DNA of 64,000 nucleotides from PFJX01 sp044227325 (GTDB lineage Bacteria > Pseudomonadota > Gammaproteobacteria > Burkholderiales > Thiobacillaceae): contig JBGAFI010000002.1 in NCBI GenBank assembly GCA_044227325.1, forward strand, positions 310,001 through 374,000. The letters run 5' to 3'. Positions 1 to 6,776 of this stretch are shown here, one piece after another. Position 1 is the stretch's first letter. The number at the start of each line of letters is the position of its first letter. The notes below the pieces were generated by a model. It worked only from the letters and a program-made list of their open reading frames with translations, ran no database searches and was not told the DNA's origin. The position numbers were made by a program, and so were the translations under genes.

Positions 1-478
1 TGGAACCGGCGAAGTCGATGAAGCCCGCCTGGGCCAGCCAGCCTCCGGGCGTGCCGTCCGGGGCGTAGGCCCAGGCCCAGTGGCCGATCACCGGATAGAT
101 CAGGCCGGAAAGGATGACCGCGGTGATGACGTAGCCGGAGAAGCGCATGCGCTCGGCGACCGCGCCGGAGACGATGGTGGTGGCGGTGCCGCAGAACGCC
201 GCCTCGAAGAAGAAGAAGGTCTTGTCGTAGGGCGTGGTGGCGGTATCGAGCAGGAAGCCGTCGGTGCCCACCAGGCCGTTCCAGCTCGGCCCGAACATGA
301 GGGCGTAGCCGAACAGGGCGAACAGGATGACGGAAATGCAGAAATCCACCAGATTCTTGATGGCCACGTTGATGCTGTTCTTAGCCCGCACCATGCCGCT
401 TTCCAGGCAGGTGAAGCCGGCTTGCATGAGCACCACCAGAAAACCGCACACCAGCATCCACAACAAATCGTTAGTCAT
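1..478 (-). CDS. amt: Ammonium transporter (Amt family), 5' part only
   Basis: The reverse strand reads from an ATG at 478 to the window edge without a stop, giving about 159 residues of the N-terminal half of an Amt/Rh channel. The protein begins MTNDLLWMLVCGFLVVLMQ and continues with the family segment AGFTCLESGMVRAKNS, then AAFCGTATTIVSGAVAERM and YPVIGHWAWA, all typical of Amt transmembrane helices. Amt proteins conduct ammonium across the inner membrane. There is no cleavable signal peptide. The C-terminus lies outside the window, so fusion to a signalling domain, as occurs in some Amt proteins, cannot be excluded. No strong ribosome binding site is visible before the start. A P-II-like pair is encoded 55 kb away beside a different transporter family, so no functional link is claimed. 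Confidence 0.93.
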   Translation of the reverse strand, partial: MTNDLLWMLVCGFLVVLMQAGFTCLESGMVRAKNSINVAIKNLVDFCISVILFALFGYALMFGPSWNGLVGTDGFLLDTATTPYDKTFFFFEAAFCGTATTIVSGAVAERMRFSGYVITAVILSGLIYPVIGHWAWAYAPDGTPGGWLAQAGFIDFAGS

Positions 479-678
479 CGAAATTCCGCGTGAACAACAG
501 CCGACGGATGCCGCCCGGACCGCGCCTCCCGCCAGCCGCCGGCGCGGCGGCAGGGATGGCGCCGGGCATGTTTCCCTCGGTTTGGGTTACCTGGAGAGAC
601 AACGCGCTGGATCAACGCGTCCCGGCGATTATCGGCCGCAACCGCGACAAGCTGAATACGCATTTTTCCGCTGCGGCG

Positions 679-1422
679 TCAGGGATTCCGTTCCGCCAGA
701 CGTCGGGCGGACTCGACGAAATCCAGGAGAAAACGCGCCCGTTCCGCGCCCGCCCCGTGGCTGGCGATGATGCCGCCGCCGGATTCCGTGTCGGCGCCCA
801 GGTAGGCCAGCGCGCCGTCCTCCAGGCGGCAGCCGCCGGCCTGGGCGGCGAGCAGGGCGCCGATCCAATCGGATTCCCGTTCCTGCTGCTGCCAGAACGG
901 GGACATGCGCAGGACCAGCGGGAAATCCCCGTCCAGCAAGGCCATCGCGTCCTCGCCCGCGCGGGTCCAGGTGGGCGCCATGCCGGACAGCACGGAAACG
1001 TCGTGGGCGTCCTCGTCGAAATGCCGCTGGGCGATGTGCACCAGTTCGTGCCCAATCACGAAATCCAATTGGCAGCGGGGCAGGCGCAGGGTGGCGGCCG
1101 ACAACACCACCGTGCCGGGGGCGAAAGACCAGGCCGGGCCGAGCGCCGATCGATCGGCGCGCAGGAAGCGGATCTGCGCGAGACCGGCCAGCTTCGCCAT
1201 GGCCAGCCATTCCGGACGCGGCGCGAGCGGAGCGCAGGCGTCGCAGCGTTCGTCCGACCAGGTGAAGCGGGCGACGCGGCTCGCGTCAGGAAACCATTCC
1301 GCGCGAACCGGCTCCCCGGCCTGGGCGGATGCCGCCGCGCCGAGCCAAACCCACAACGCGGCGTGTCCCAGGTGTTTGCGCGCCGGCCATGGGAATAGGC
1401 GGCGATCCCGTGTGCTTGCCAT
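679..1422 (-). CDS. Secreted M48-like zinc peptidase
   Basis: This is a 247-aa protein. The ATG at 1422 is chosen because GGGAGAA lies six bases upstream and a signal peptide follows (hydrophobic residues about 20-35 ending ASAQA). The zinc motif HELVH is at residues 125-129 within VIGHELVHIAQRH. A second acidic motif, ERESD at 181-185, precedes a helix, as in M48-like gluzincins where the glutamate is the third zinc ligand. It is therefore probably a periplasmic metallopeptidase, although it is short and a substrate cannot be named. The gene is transcribed away from the retron that lies 380 bp upstream of its start. A second, broken M48-type sequence lies on the other side of the retron. Confidence 0.7.
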   Translation of the reverse strand: MASTRDRRLFPWPARKHLGHAALWVWLGAAASAQAGEPVRAEWFPDASRVARFTWSDERCDACAPLAPRPEWLAMAKLAGLAQIRFLRADRSALGPAWSFAPGTVVLSAATLRLPRCQLDFVIGHELVHIAQRHFDEDAHDVSVLSGMAPTWTRAGEDAMALLDGDFPLVLRMSPFWQQQERESDWIGALLAAQAGGCRLEDGALAYLGADTESGGGIIASHGAGAERARFLLDFVESARRLAERNP

Positions 1423-1769
1423 GTCCGTTCTCCCGCAACGATGCTCGCGAGCTTTCAGCATAGCCGGCGCGGCGGCGGGGAAGGTTTCCTGAGCGCGACG
1501 GAAGGGCGGGGCGCGGCGTGGAGATCTTCCCCGCCGGCCCGCCCCAAACTTGGACAGGCGGAGGACGCGCCGCTCCCGCGGTGTCCGGATATCCGGTGCC
1601 CTGGATCCGGCGCCCTGAATCCGGCGCCCTGAATCCGGCGCACCACGCATTCCGTTCATCCCATATAGTTCCTGCATACGCGAGGGGCGATGGGCCGCCC
1701 CCAGGCATTCGAGATCCATGGAGAGCATCGCCGCATGAGGGTGGGGTTATGGCAGAGCTGTTTTTTTCT
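1423..1769. other. Gene-free spacer upstream of the retron
   Basis: About 350 bp lie between the divergent peptidase start and the retron promoter. The stretch holds the 14-bp tandem repeat listed separately and ends in a run of seven T at 1761-1767 just before the retron -35 element. Open frames here are Arg/Pro/Gly-rich shadow reads of GC-rich DNA and show no domain. I see no other gene. Confidence 0.6.
1597..1638. repeat. Three-copy 14-bp tandem repeat
   Basis: The unit CGCCCTGAATCCGG occurs twice exactly (1611-1624 and 1625-1638). A third copy differing at two positions is at 1597-1610, and a degenerate half copy at 1581-1596 contains the palindrome TCCGGATATCCGGT. The array sits about 130 bp upstream of the retron promoter. 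It may be a slippage product or a binding-site cluster; nothing in the sequence decides between these. Confidence 0.7.
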
Positions 1770-1798
1770 TTGACGCAACGCGCCGCCCGGCCTAAGGT
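1770..1798 (+). promoter_or_regulatory. Sigma70-type promoter of the retron
   Basis: TTGACG (1770-1775) and TAAGGT (1793-1798) are separated by exactly 17 bp and preceded by a T-tract. A start site seven bases after the -10 falls at about 1804-1806, which is where the a1 arm of the retron ncRNA begins. That agreement between promoter and RNA structure supports both calls. Confidence 0.65.
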
Positions 1799-1803
1799 TG
1801 CCC

Positions 1804-1981
1804 GCGGTGGTCCGCTTCAAGCCGGTGCTTCCCTTGCCCCGCCTCGCGGCGGGGTTTCCGGGGCACCTCCATGGGGTTACCCCATGGCATCGCATCGCCG
1901 TGCATCGCGCCGCATGAGCCTCCTTGCGCTGGCGCGCAAAGCAGCTCACGCCGGACCCGTCTGGTTGGAGCGGGCCACCGC
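1804..1981 (+). ncRNA. Retron msr-msd RNA, template of msDNA
   Basis: The ends pair as the retron a1/a2 stem: 1804-1820 (GCGGTGGTCCGCTTCAA) with 1965-1981 (TTGGAGCGGGCCACCGC), 17 consecutive pairs including two G-U. Immediately after a1 is AGC with G1821, the expected position of the branching guanosine. Inside are a 7-bp hairpin at 1837-1854 (CCCCGCC, loop TCGC) and an 8-bp hairpin at 1869-1887 (CCATGGGG, loop TTA), which are msr candidates. A longer interrupted hairpin at about 1910-1954 carries the inner stem TTGCGC/GCGCAA and is the probable msd. Three GCATCGC-like words lie at 1887-1908. The reverse transcriptase gene starts 21 nt after a2. The msr/msd boundary and msDNA length cannot be fixed from sequence alone. 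Confidence 0.85.
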
Positions 1982-2002
1982 CCTTCCTCCGGCTTACCTT
2001 GC

Positions 2003-3349
2003 ATGTCCCTGAGAAGCGTCGTCGTCCGGGAGCTGGCCTGGGCCTTGTTGCTGGGGCCGCCGGATGCGGCGTCGGCCGCCGCCCGCTGCGCGCGCGTCAT
2101 GGAGCGAAACCCGGCTTGGCTGCCGCCGCTGACGCGGCATCTGCTGGCCCGTTTCGGGGGCGCGTGGCATGCCGGTTCCCATGCCGACGTGGCCGCCGCG
2201 ATCCTGGACTATCCCGGCTTCGTCCATGCCTGGCGGGGGGCGCGCAAACCGCGCCTGCGGCAACCGGTGTTGACGCCGCTCGCCATGGGGGCGGCAAGCG
2301 GGCACGGGGACTGGGCGCTTCCCGACCTGCCCACGACGGAAAGCCTGGCGCGCTGGCTGGGGCTTTCCGGCGGCCAGTTGGAATGGTTGGCCCAATACGG
2401 CTTCCGGCCGGAAAAAAGCGCCGGGAGCGCGCCCGGCCAAGCATTGGGACACTACGCCTGCCGCTGGATCGGGAAGCGCTCGGGCGGACATCGCCTGCTG
2501 GAAGTGCCCAAGCCCAGATTGCGGGGCATCCAGCGGCGCATCCTGCATGAACTGCTCGAATATGTGCCACCCCACGAGGCGGCCCACGGCTTCCGGCGCG
2601 GCCATTCCTGCCTGGGCAACGCGCAAGTCCATGTGGGGCGCGAGGTCGTGATCCGCTTGGATTTGCGGGATTTCTTCCTGCACGTGCGGGGCGCCCGGGT
2701 GGCGGGCCTGTTCCGGTCGCTCGGCTATCCGGAACAGGCGGCCCGTTTGCTGGCCGGCCTATGTACCCGCCGGGCCGATCCCGGCGACATGACATGGCGC
2801 GATGGGTGTGAAGCGCCGCCGCATCTGGATTGGGAAACCCGCAAGCGTTACCGGGAGGCCCATCTTCCGCAAGGCGCGCCGACTTCCCCCACGCTGGCCA
2901 ATCTCTGCGCATTCAACCTGGATCTGCGCTTGCAGGGATTGGCGGAACACCTGGGCGGCAGCTACACCCGCTATGCCGACGATCTGACCTTTTCCGGCGG
3001 CAGGGAGCTGGCGGGGGCGGCGCAGCGCATGGTGCCTCTGGTCGGGGCCATCGCCCTGGAGGAAGGCTTTGCCCTTAACCACCGCAAGACCCGCGTCATG
3101 CGGGCGGGGACGCGGCAGTGGGTGACGGGCATCGTCGTCAATCGGCGTCCGAATGTGGTCCGGGCGGACTTCGACGCGCTCAAGGCCACCCTGCACAACT
3201 GCGTCCGCCACGGCCCGGCCAGCCAGAACCGGGAGGGGCATGAGGACTATCGCGCCCATCTGCTGGGCCGCATTGCCCACGTCGCGCGGATTCATCGGGA
3301 AAAGGGCGAGCGCTTGCTGCGGCTGTTCCGGCGTATCGATTGGCGTTGA
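2003..3349 (+). CDS. Retron reverse transcriptase
   Basis: This 448-aa protein polymerises msDNA from the upstream ncRNA. Retron hallmarks are all present. NAxxH is NAQVH at 206-210, the first catalytic region is RLDLRDFF at 218-225, the conserved LPQGAPTSP is at 288-296, YADD is at 324-327, and the region-Y signature VTG is at 374-376. Residues 1 to about 110 form an extension before the RT fold (with a W-PPL-RHLL segment at 39-48) that compact retron RTs lack. The overall plan recalls the longer myxobacterial enzymes such as Mx162, from memory of that protein. The ATG at 2003 is chosen because the frame upstream runs through the ncRNA; no Shine-Dalgarno sequence is obvious, so the RNA structure may affect translation. 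No effector gene shares the operon. Confidence 0.93.
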   Translation: MSLRSVVVRELAWALLLGPPDAASAAARCARVMERNPAWLPPLTRHLLARFGGAWHAGSHADVAAAILDYPGFVHAWRGARKPRLRQPVLTPLAMGAASGHGDWALPDLPTTESLARWLGLSGGQLEWLAQYGFRPEKSAGSAPGQALGHYACRWIGKRSGGHRLLEVPKPRLRGIQRRILHELLEYVPPHEAAHGFRRGHSCLGNAQVHVGREVVIRLDLRDFFLHVRGARVAGLFRSLGYPEQAARLLAGLCTRRADPGDMTWRDGCEAPPHLDWETRKRYREAHLPQGAPTSPTLANLCAFNLDLRLQGLAEHLGGSYTRYADDLTFSGGRELAGAAQRMVPLVGAIALEEGFALNHRKTRVMRAGTRQWVTGIVVNRRPNVVRADFDALKATLHNCVRHGPASQNREGHEDYRAHLLGRIAHVARIHREKGERLLRLFRRIDWR

Positions 3350-3376
3350 CGGCCAGTCTTGTCCCAAGCGGCCCGC

Positions 3377-3679
3377 TCAGGGCCGGACATCGCCGGCCAG
3401 CGGCTGTACCGGGCCCACGCTGTAATGCAGCTCCTGTATCCGCCGGTTCAGGTCGTCGATCCTCGCCCGCGGGTGCGGGTGGGAAGCGAGCAGGTGGGGA
3501 ATGCGGCCTCCCGCCTTTTCGGAAAGCCGGGCAAACAAGGCGGTCGCGCCGCCGGCATGGCCGAAGCGTTTCGCCAGGAGATCCAGGCCGAATTGGTCGG
3601 CGGCGGCCTCCCGGGCTTGCGAGTAGCGGGACTGGAAAGATGCAAGTGAACAAATTTCCCGTCTACCAACCCGGTCCAC
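3377..3679 (-). pseudogene. Remnant of an M48-family peptidase (3' part)
   Basis: The reverse strand encodes the C-terminal portion of a Zn-dependent M48 protease. It has the acidic helix SQAREAAADQFGLDLLAK carrying the usual third zinc ligand, an ALFARLSEKAGGR segment, and the typical ending LLASHPHPRARIDDLNRRI. The HExxH helix and everything before it are missing. Upstream of about 3650 the frame runs into unrelated sequence and the promoter region of the next gene. The stop lies 27 bp from the convergent retron RT stop. It is most simply a gene truncated by a rearrangement that brought in, or removed DNA beside, the retron. Confidence 0.6.
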
Positions 3680-3722
3680 CCTTGCCGATAATGTCCCACG
3701 TCATCCGATCAGGGGGTAGATC

Positions 3723-4325
3723 ATGGGCATCCCGATCAAGGCATACATGGACCTTCCGGCGCGCAACAGGCATTGGCGCGCGCGCGCCGGCCACCTCGCC
3801 ATGCTCGTTTCCCTGCTGAGCGCCTGTGCCCATGTCCCGCCCTCCCGGTACGCGGCGATTTTGCCGCTGGAGCGGCTGCCGGAGCCGGAGGCGCGGGAGG
3901 TGGTGGTGGTGGTCAACGCGAACAGTTTTGCCGGTTCCCACGTGGGCCTGTTCGCGGGCGGCCGCCTCTACGATCCCTCCGGTACCTATGCGTGGAGGCG
4001 CGCGGAAGACCGTGCCTGGCCCGGGCCCAGCCTGGCCGACTACGTGAAATTCCACCTGCGCGACGGGCCGGACGTGCGCTTGTACCGCTTTCCCCTGGCC
4101 CGGGCCGAGTTCGACCGCGTCCTCGGCCGCATCGACAAGGCGGGCTGGTCCCTGCCCATGTTCTGCGCGGAGGATGTCCAGGATATCCTGGCGGGCGTCG
4201 GTCCGTTCCGACAACTGGAACCGGGCAACTGGACATCGCCGGCCCGTTTGGCCGCGCGCCTGGAGGCGATCGCGCCCGCCATCCTGGTGAACGCCGATTG
4301 CGGCGGGCGGAACAGGCCTTGTTGA
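3723..4325 (+). CDS. Lipoprotein with possible permuted papain-like fold
   Basis: This 200-aa protein has a lipobox, LLSAC, with the acylated Cys at residue 35. It is preceded by a hydrophobic stretch and a basic N-terminus, so it is probably membrane anchored. A GGGGG tract seven bases upstream of the ATG serves as ribosome binding site. The segment SHVGLFAGGRLYDPSGTY (His73) and the later PMFCAED (Cys148) have the His-first, Cys-later order of circularly permuted NlpC/P60-type hydrolases. That fold assignment is inference from two motifs. No operon partner is evident. Confidence 0.55.
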   Translation: MGIPIKAYMDLPARNRHWRARAGHLAMLVSLLSACAHVPPSRYAAILPLERLPEPEAREVVVVVNANSFAGSHVGLFAGGRLYDPSGTYAWRRAEDRAWPGPSLADYVKFHLRDGPDVRLYRFPLARAEFDRVLGRIDKAGWSLPMFCAEDVQDILAGVGPFRQLEPGNWTSPARLAARLEAIAPAILVNADCGGRNRPC

Positions 4326-4356
4326 GGCATGTCGAGCGGCGGCGCGCCCGCGCGGG

Positions 4357-5184
4357 TCAGTTCGGCTTCGCCACGTATTGCTTGCCGTCGAAGACATAGG
4401 TGACGTTCAGGGCGGGCACCACGGAGGCGCCGTCCGCGGCCGGCACGGTGCCGCTGCGGATCACCAGCAGATCCGGGTAGTCGCCGCCCGGCGCGGAGTC
4501 CACCGAGACCACGCCGGTGAATTCCCAGCACGGTCCCGCCCCGGCCGGATCCTTGGGGTCGGCCTCCGGGTCGCAGGCGCCGCCGTTGTCGCCGCTGGTC
4601 TCCAGTTGGCCCAGGTCGCGCCATTCCTTGCCGGAGAAGCCGATCAGATGCTTGCCGCCGCTGTTGATGCCCTGGTTTGTGTAGTTGGAGTCCAGCGTGA
4701 AGGCGACATTGTCCGGGGACAGCTCGAGCAGCTCCGGCGGCTGGGTGAGGGTCAGATCGCCCCAGGCGCCCAGGGTGACGATGGCGGGCTGCTTCGAATC
4801 GGGCTGCCAGAGCCGGCCCGTCCATTGATAGGTGATGGCGCCCACTTCGGCGCCGCAGGCATGGCAATCCTCCACCCGGCCGCCATCGTCGACGGCCCGG
4901 GTCTTGACGAAGGCGACATGGTAATGGCGGTAGCCCAGCTTGAAGTCGCGCTCGAACAGCACGCCGGCGCCCGGGCTGGGTTCGGAGCCGAGCAGATCCT
5001 TCAGCGCGGTGGCGGCGTCCGGCGGCGCGGCGGGGAGCGCGGGCGCGGACAGGGCGGGGGGCGTTTCCGTATCCGCGGCGTCGGGTGGCGCCAGGAAATA
5101 GAAGTAGGTCAGGACGGCGGCCAGGGCGAGGAGCAGTAGGGTCGTGAGCGGGCTTTTCGAGCCGGAGCGTCGATGCGGATTCAT
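4357..5184 (-). CDS. Secreted or membrane-anchored protein of unknown function
   Basis: The protein is 275 aa. A hydrophobic helix at about residues 13-32 (TTLLLLALAAVLTYFYFLA) is followed by a Pro/Ala-rich linker, so the remainder is periplasmic. The folded part contains four cysteines, including DCHACG near residue 106, a segment AITYQWTGRLW, and a C-terminal strand pattern ending NVTYVFDGKQYVAKPN. The spaced cysteines suggest disulfides or a metal site. I do not recognise a family. The gene is convergent with the preceding lipoprotein gene and divergent from sodC. Confidence 0.6.
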   Translation of the reverse strand: MNPHRRSGSKSPLTTLLLLALAAVLTYFYFLAPPDAADTETPPALSAPALPAAPPDAATALKDLLGSEPSPGAGVLFERDFKLGYRHYHVAFVKTRAVDDGGRVEDCHACGAEVGAITYQWTGRLWQPDSKQPAIVTLGAWGDLTLTQPPELLELSPDNVAFTLDSNYTNQGINSGGKHLIGFSGKEWRDLGQLETSGDNGGACDPEADPKDPAGAGPCWEFTGVVSVDSAPGGDYPDLLVIRSGTVPAADGASVVPALNVTYVFDGKQYVAKPN

Positions 5185-5463
5185 GTCGGTTCAATGGAGT
5201 CGGTTGCCGGTTTGGAAGTGAGTCGCTGGGGCTCCGAGTTCCGCTATCCCGGGTCGGTTCCCGACGTGATTATCGCGTCCGTGTCCACCGCTTGGGCGAA
5301 TGTCCGGGAGGCGCGGCCCAAATGGATTGCCGACGAGGCACGGCTTGCTTCGATATCGAGTTCGGATGCGCGGCCGCTGCTATGCTGCCATAACCCGATC
5401 GATCCACCCGGGTCGACGGGTCCCCACAATATTCGGGTTGTGCAAACCCCAGGAGGAGTCTCC

Positions 5464-5979
5464 ATGTTCAAACCTCTCTACCCTCTGTTGTTGGCTTCGT
5501 TTTCCACGCTGGCCCTGGCCGATCTGGAAATTCCCATGGACCTGGTGGATGCCCAGGGCGGCGCGACGCCCATCGGCAAAGTCAGCGTCGGCGAAAGTCC
5601 GTTCGGACTGGTCTTCACGCCGGCGCTGAAAGGCTTGACGCCGGGCCTGCATGGCTTCCACGTGCACGAGAATCCCAGTTGCGCGCCCAAGGACAAGGAC
5701 GGCAAGCCGGTCGCCGCCCTGTCCGCCGGCGGCCACTTCGATCCCCTGGGGGCCAAGCACCATGGCCTGCCCTGGGGCGACGGCCACCTCGGCGACCTGC
5801 CCGCGTTGTATGTGGACGCGGCCGGCAACGCCGACAACCCCGTGCTGGCGCCGCGCCTGAAAATGGCCGATCTGCGCGGTCGCTCCCTCATGATCCACGT
5901 GGGCGGCGACAACCACGCCGACCATCCCGCGCCCCTGGGCGGCGGCGGGCCGCGCATGGCTTGCGGCGTGATCCGCTAG
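5464..5979 (+). CDS. sodC: Periplasmic Cu/Zn superoxide dismutase
   Basis: The 171-aa enzyme disproportionates superoxide in the periplasm. The start at 5464 follows a strong AGGAGG and gives a signal peptide ending at LALA. Metal-binding motifs are visible: GFHVHENPSC, GGHFDP, KHHGLPWGDGHLGDLP and HADHPAPLGGGGPRMACG. The Cys of HENPSC and the near-C-terminal Cys form the conserved disulfide in this family. Length and order of motifs match bacterial SodC. A clear terminator follows the gene, so it is probably monocistronic. Confidence 0.95.
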   Translation: MFKPLYPLLLASFSTLALADLEIPMDLVDAQGGATPIGKVSVGESPFGLVFTPALKGLTPGLHGFHVHENPSCAPKDKDGKPVAALSAGGHFDPLGAKHHGLPWGDGHLGDLPALYVDAAGNADNPVLAPRLKMADLRGRSLMIHVGGDNHADHPAPLGGGGPRMACGVIR

Positions 5980-5997
5980 CCGTCTTTGCCTCGCCGA

Positions 5998-6021
5998 CCC
6001 CGCCGCGCGGCGGGGTTTTTT
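5998..6021 (+). terminator. Rho-independent terminator after sodC
   Basis: CCCCGCC (5998-6004), loop GCGC, GGCGGGG (6009-6015) and a run of six T form a textbook intrinsic terminator 18 bases after the sodC stop. Confidence 0.9.
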
Positions 6022-6226
6022 ATTGGTGGGCGCTCCATCGCCGGTTTTTTCCGCCGCCCGCGCCGGCATACAATCCGTGCCGATATGCGGTCCAACCAGC
6101 CCTGCATCCTGCCCGACCGACGGGCATCCTGCCGTCCCGCCCAAGGATGGCTTGGCTATTGCCAGCCGCTCCGCCGCATGCCTTTCACCCCCGCCCGCCG
6201 CCGAATTGCCGTCATGGAGACCTGAC

Positions 6227-6772
6227 ATGAAAGGGATCGTGTTTTCCGAGTTCATCGAATTCGTCGAGGGCGCCTTCAACCAGGAGACGGCGGACCGCAT
6301 GATCGAGGAGAGCGACCTGCCTTCCGGCGGCGCCTACACGGCGGTGGGCACCTACGATCATCGGGAGATGCTGAGCCTGGTCACCACCCTGGGCCGCCTG
6401 ACCGGGATGCCGGTGCCGGATCTGGTGCGCAGCTTCGGCCATCATCTGTTCGGCCGGCTGATCGCCGCCTACCCCATGTTCCTGGCGGGCGTGCCCAACG
6501 CCTTCGACTTTCTCAAGCGCATCGAGGACCAGATACACCGGGAGGTGTTGAAGCTCTACCCGGATGCCGAGCTGCCCCGCTTCGAATGGCGGCAGCCCGA
6601 TCCCGGCACGCTGGTACTGCTCTACCGCTCGCGGCGACCCTTCGCCGATCTGGCGGAAGGCCTGTTGCGGGGAACCGCCGAGCATTTCGGCGAAAAATTC
6701 GATGTCACCCGAGAGGATTTGCCCGGTGGCGGCGAAACCCAGGTGCGTTTCACCCTGGCCAGGGCCGCCTGA
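6227..6772 (+). CDS. H-NOX heme nitric-oxide sensor
   Basis: This 181-aa stand-alone H-NOX domain binds heme and senses NO. The proximal heme ligand is His104 in DQIHREVLKLYP, and the heme-propionate motif YxSxR is Y133-R-S135-R-R137. The distal helices show no obvious tyrosine in the position used by O2-binding members, which favours NO selectivity (inference). The gene begins after TGGAGACCTGAC and ends four bases before a GGDEF-EAL gene, the arrangement in which H-NOX proteins control c-di-GMP enzymes in other proteobacteria. A TACAAT -10-like element is at 6069-6074. Confidence 0.92.
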   Translation: MKGIVFSEFIEFVEGAFNQETADRMIEESDLPSGGAYTAVGTYDHREMLSLVTTLGRLTGMPVPDLVRSFGHHLFGRLIAAYPMFLAGVPNAFDFLKRIEDQIHREVLKLYPDAELPRFEWRQPDPGTLVLLYRSRRPFADLAEGLLRGTAEHFGEKFDVTREDLPGGGETQVRFTLARAA

Positions 6773-6776
6773 GGCC

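Noticed and set aside
629..636. Perfect reverse-strand GCCGATAA sigma28 -10 box
   Set aside because: The -35 position with N11 spacing reads TCAGCTTG, a poor match to TAAAGTTT.
1837..1854. Terminator-like hairpin CCCCGCC/GGCGGGG
   Set aside because: Only three T follow, and the hairpin lies inside the a1/a2-enclosed retron RNA, so it is better read as an msr stem.
3684..3691. Forward GCCGATAA upstream of the lipoprotein gene
   Set aside because: No TAAAGTTT-like sequence lies 11 bases before it.
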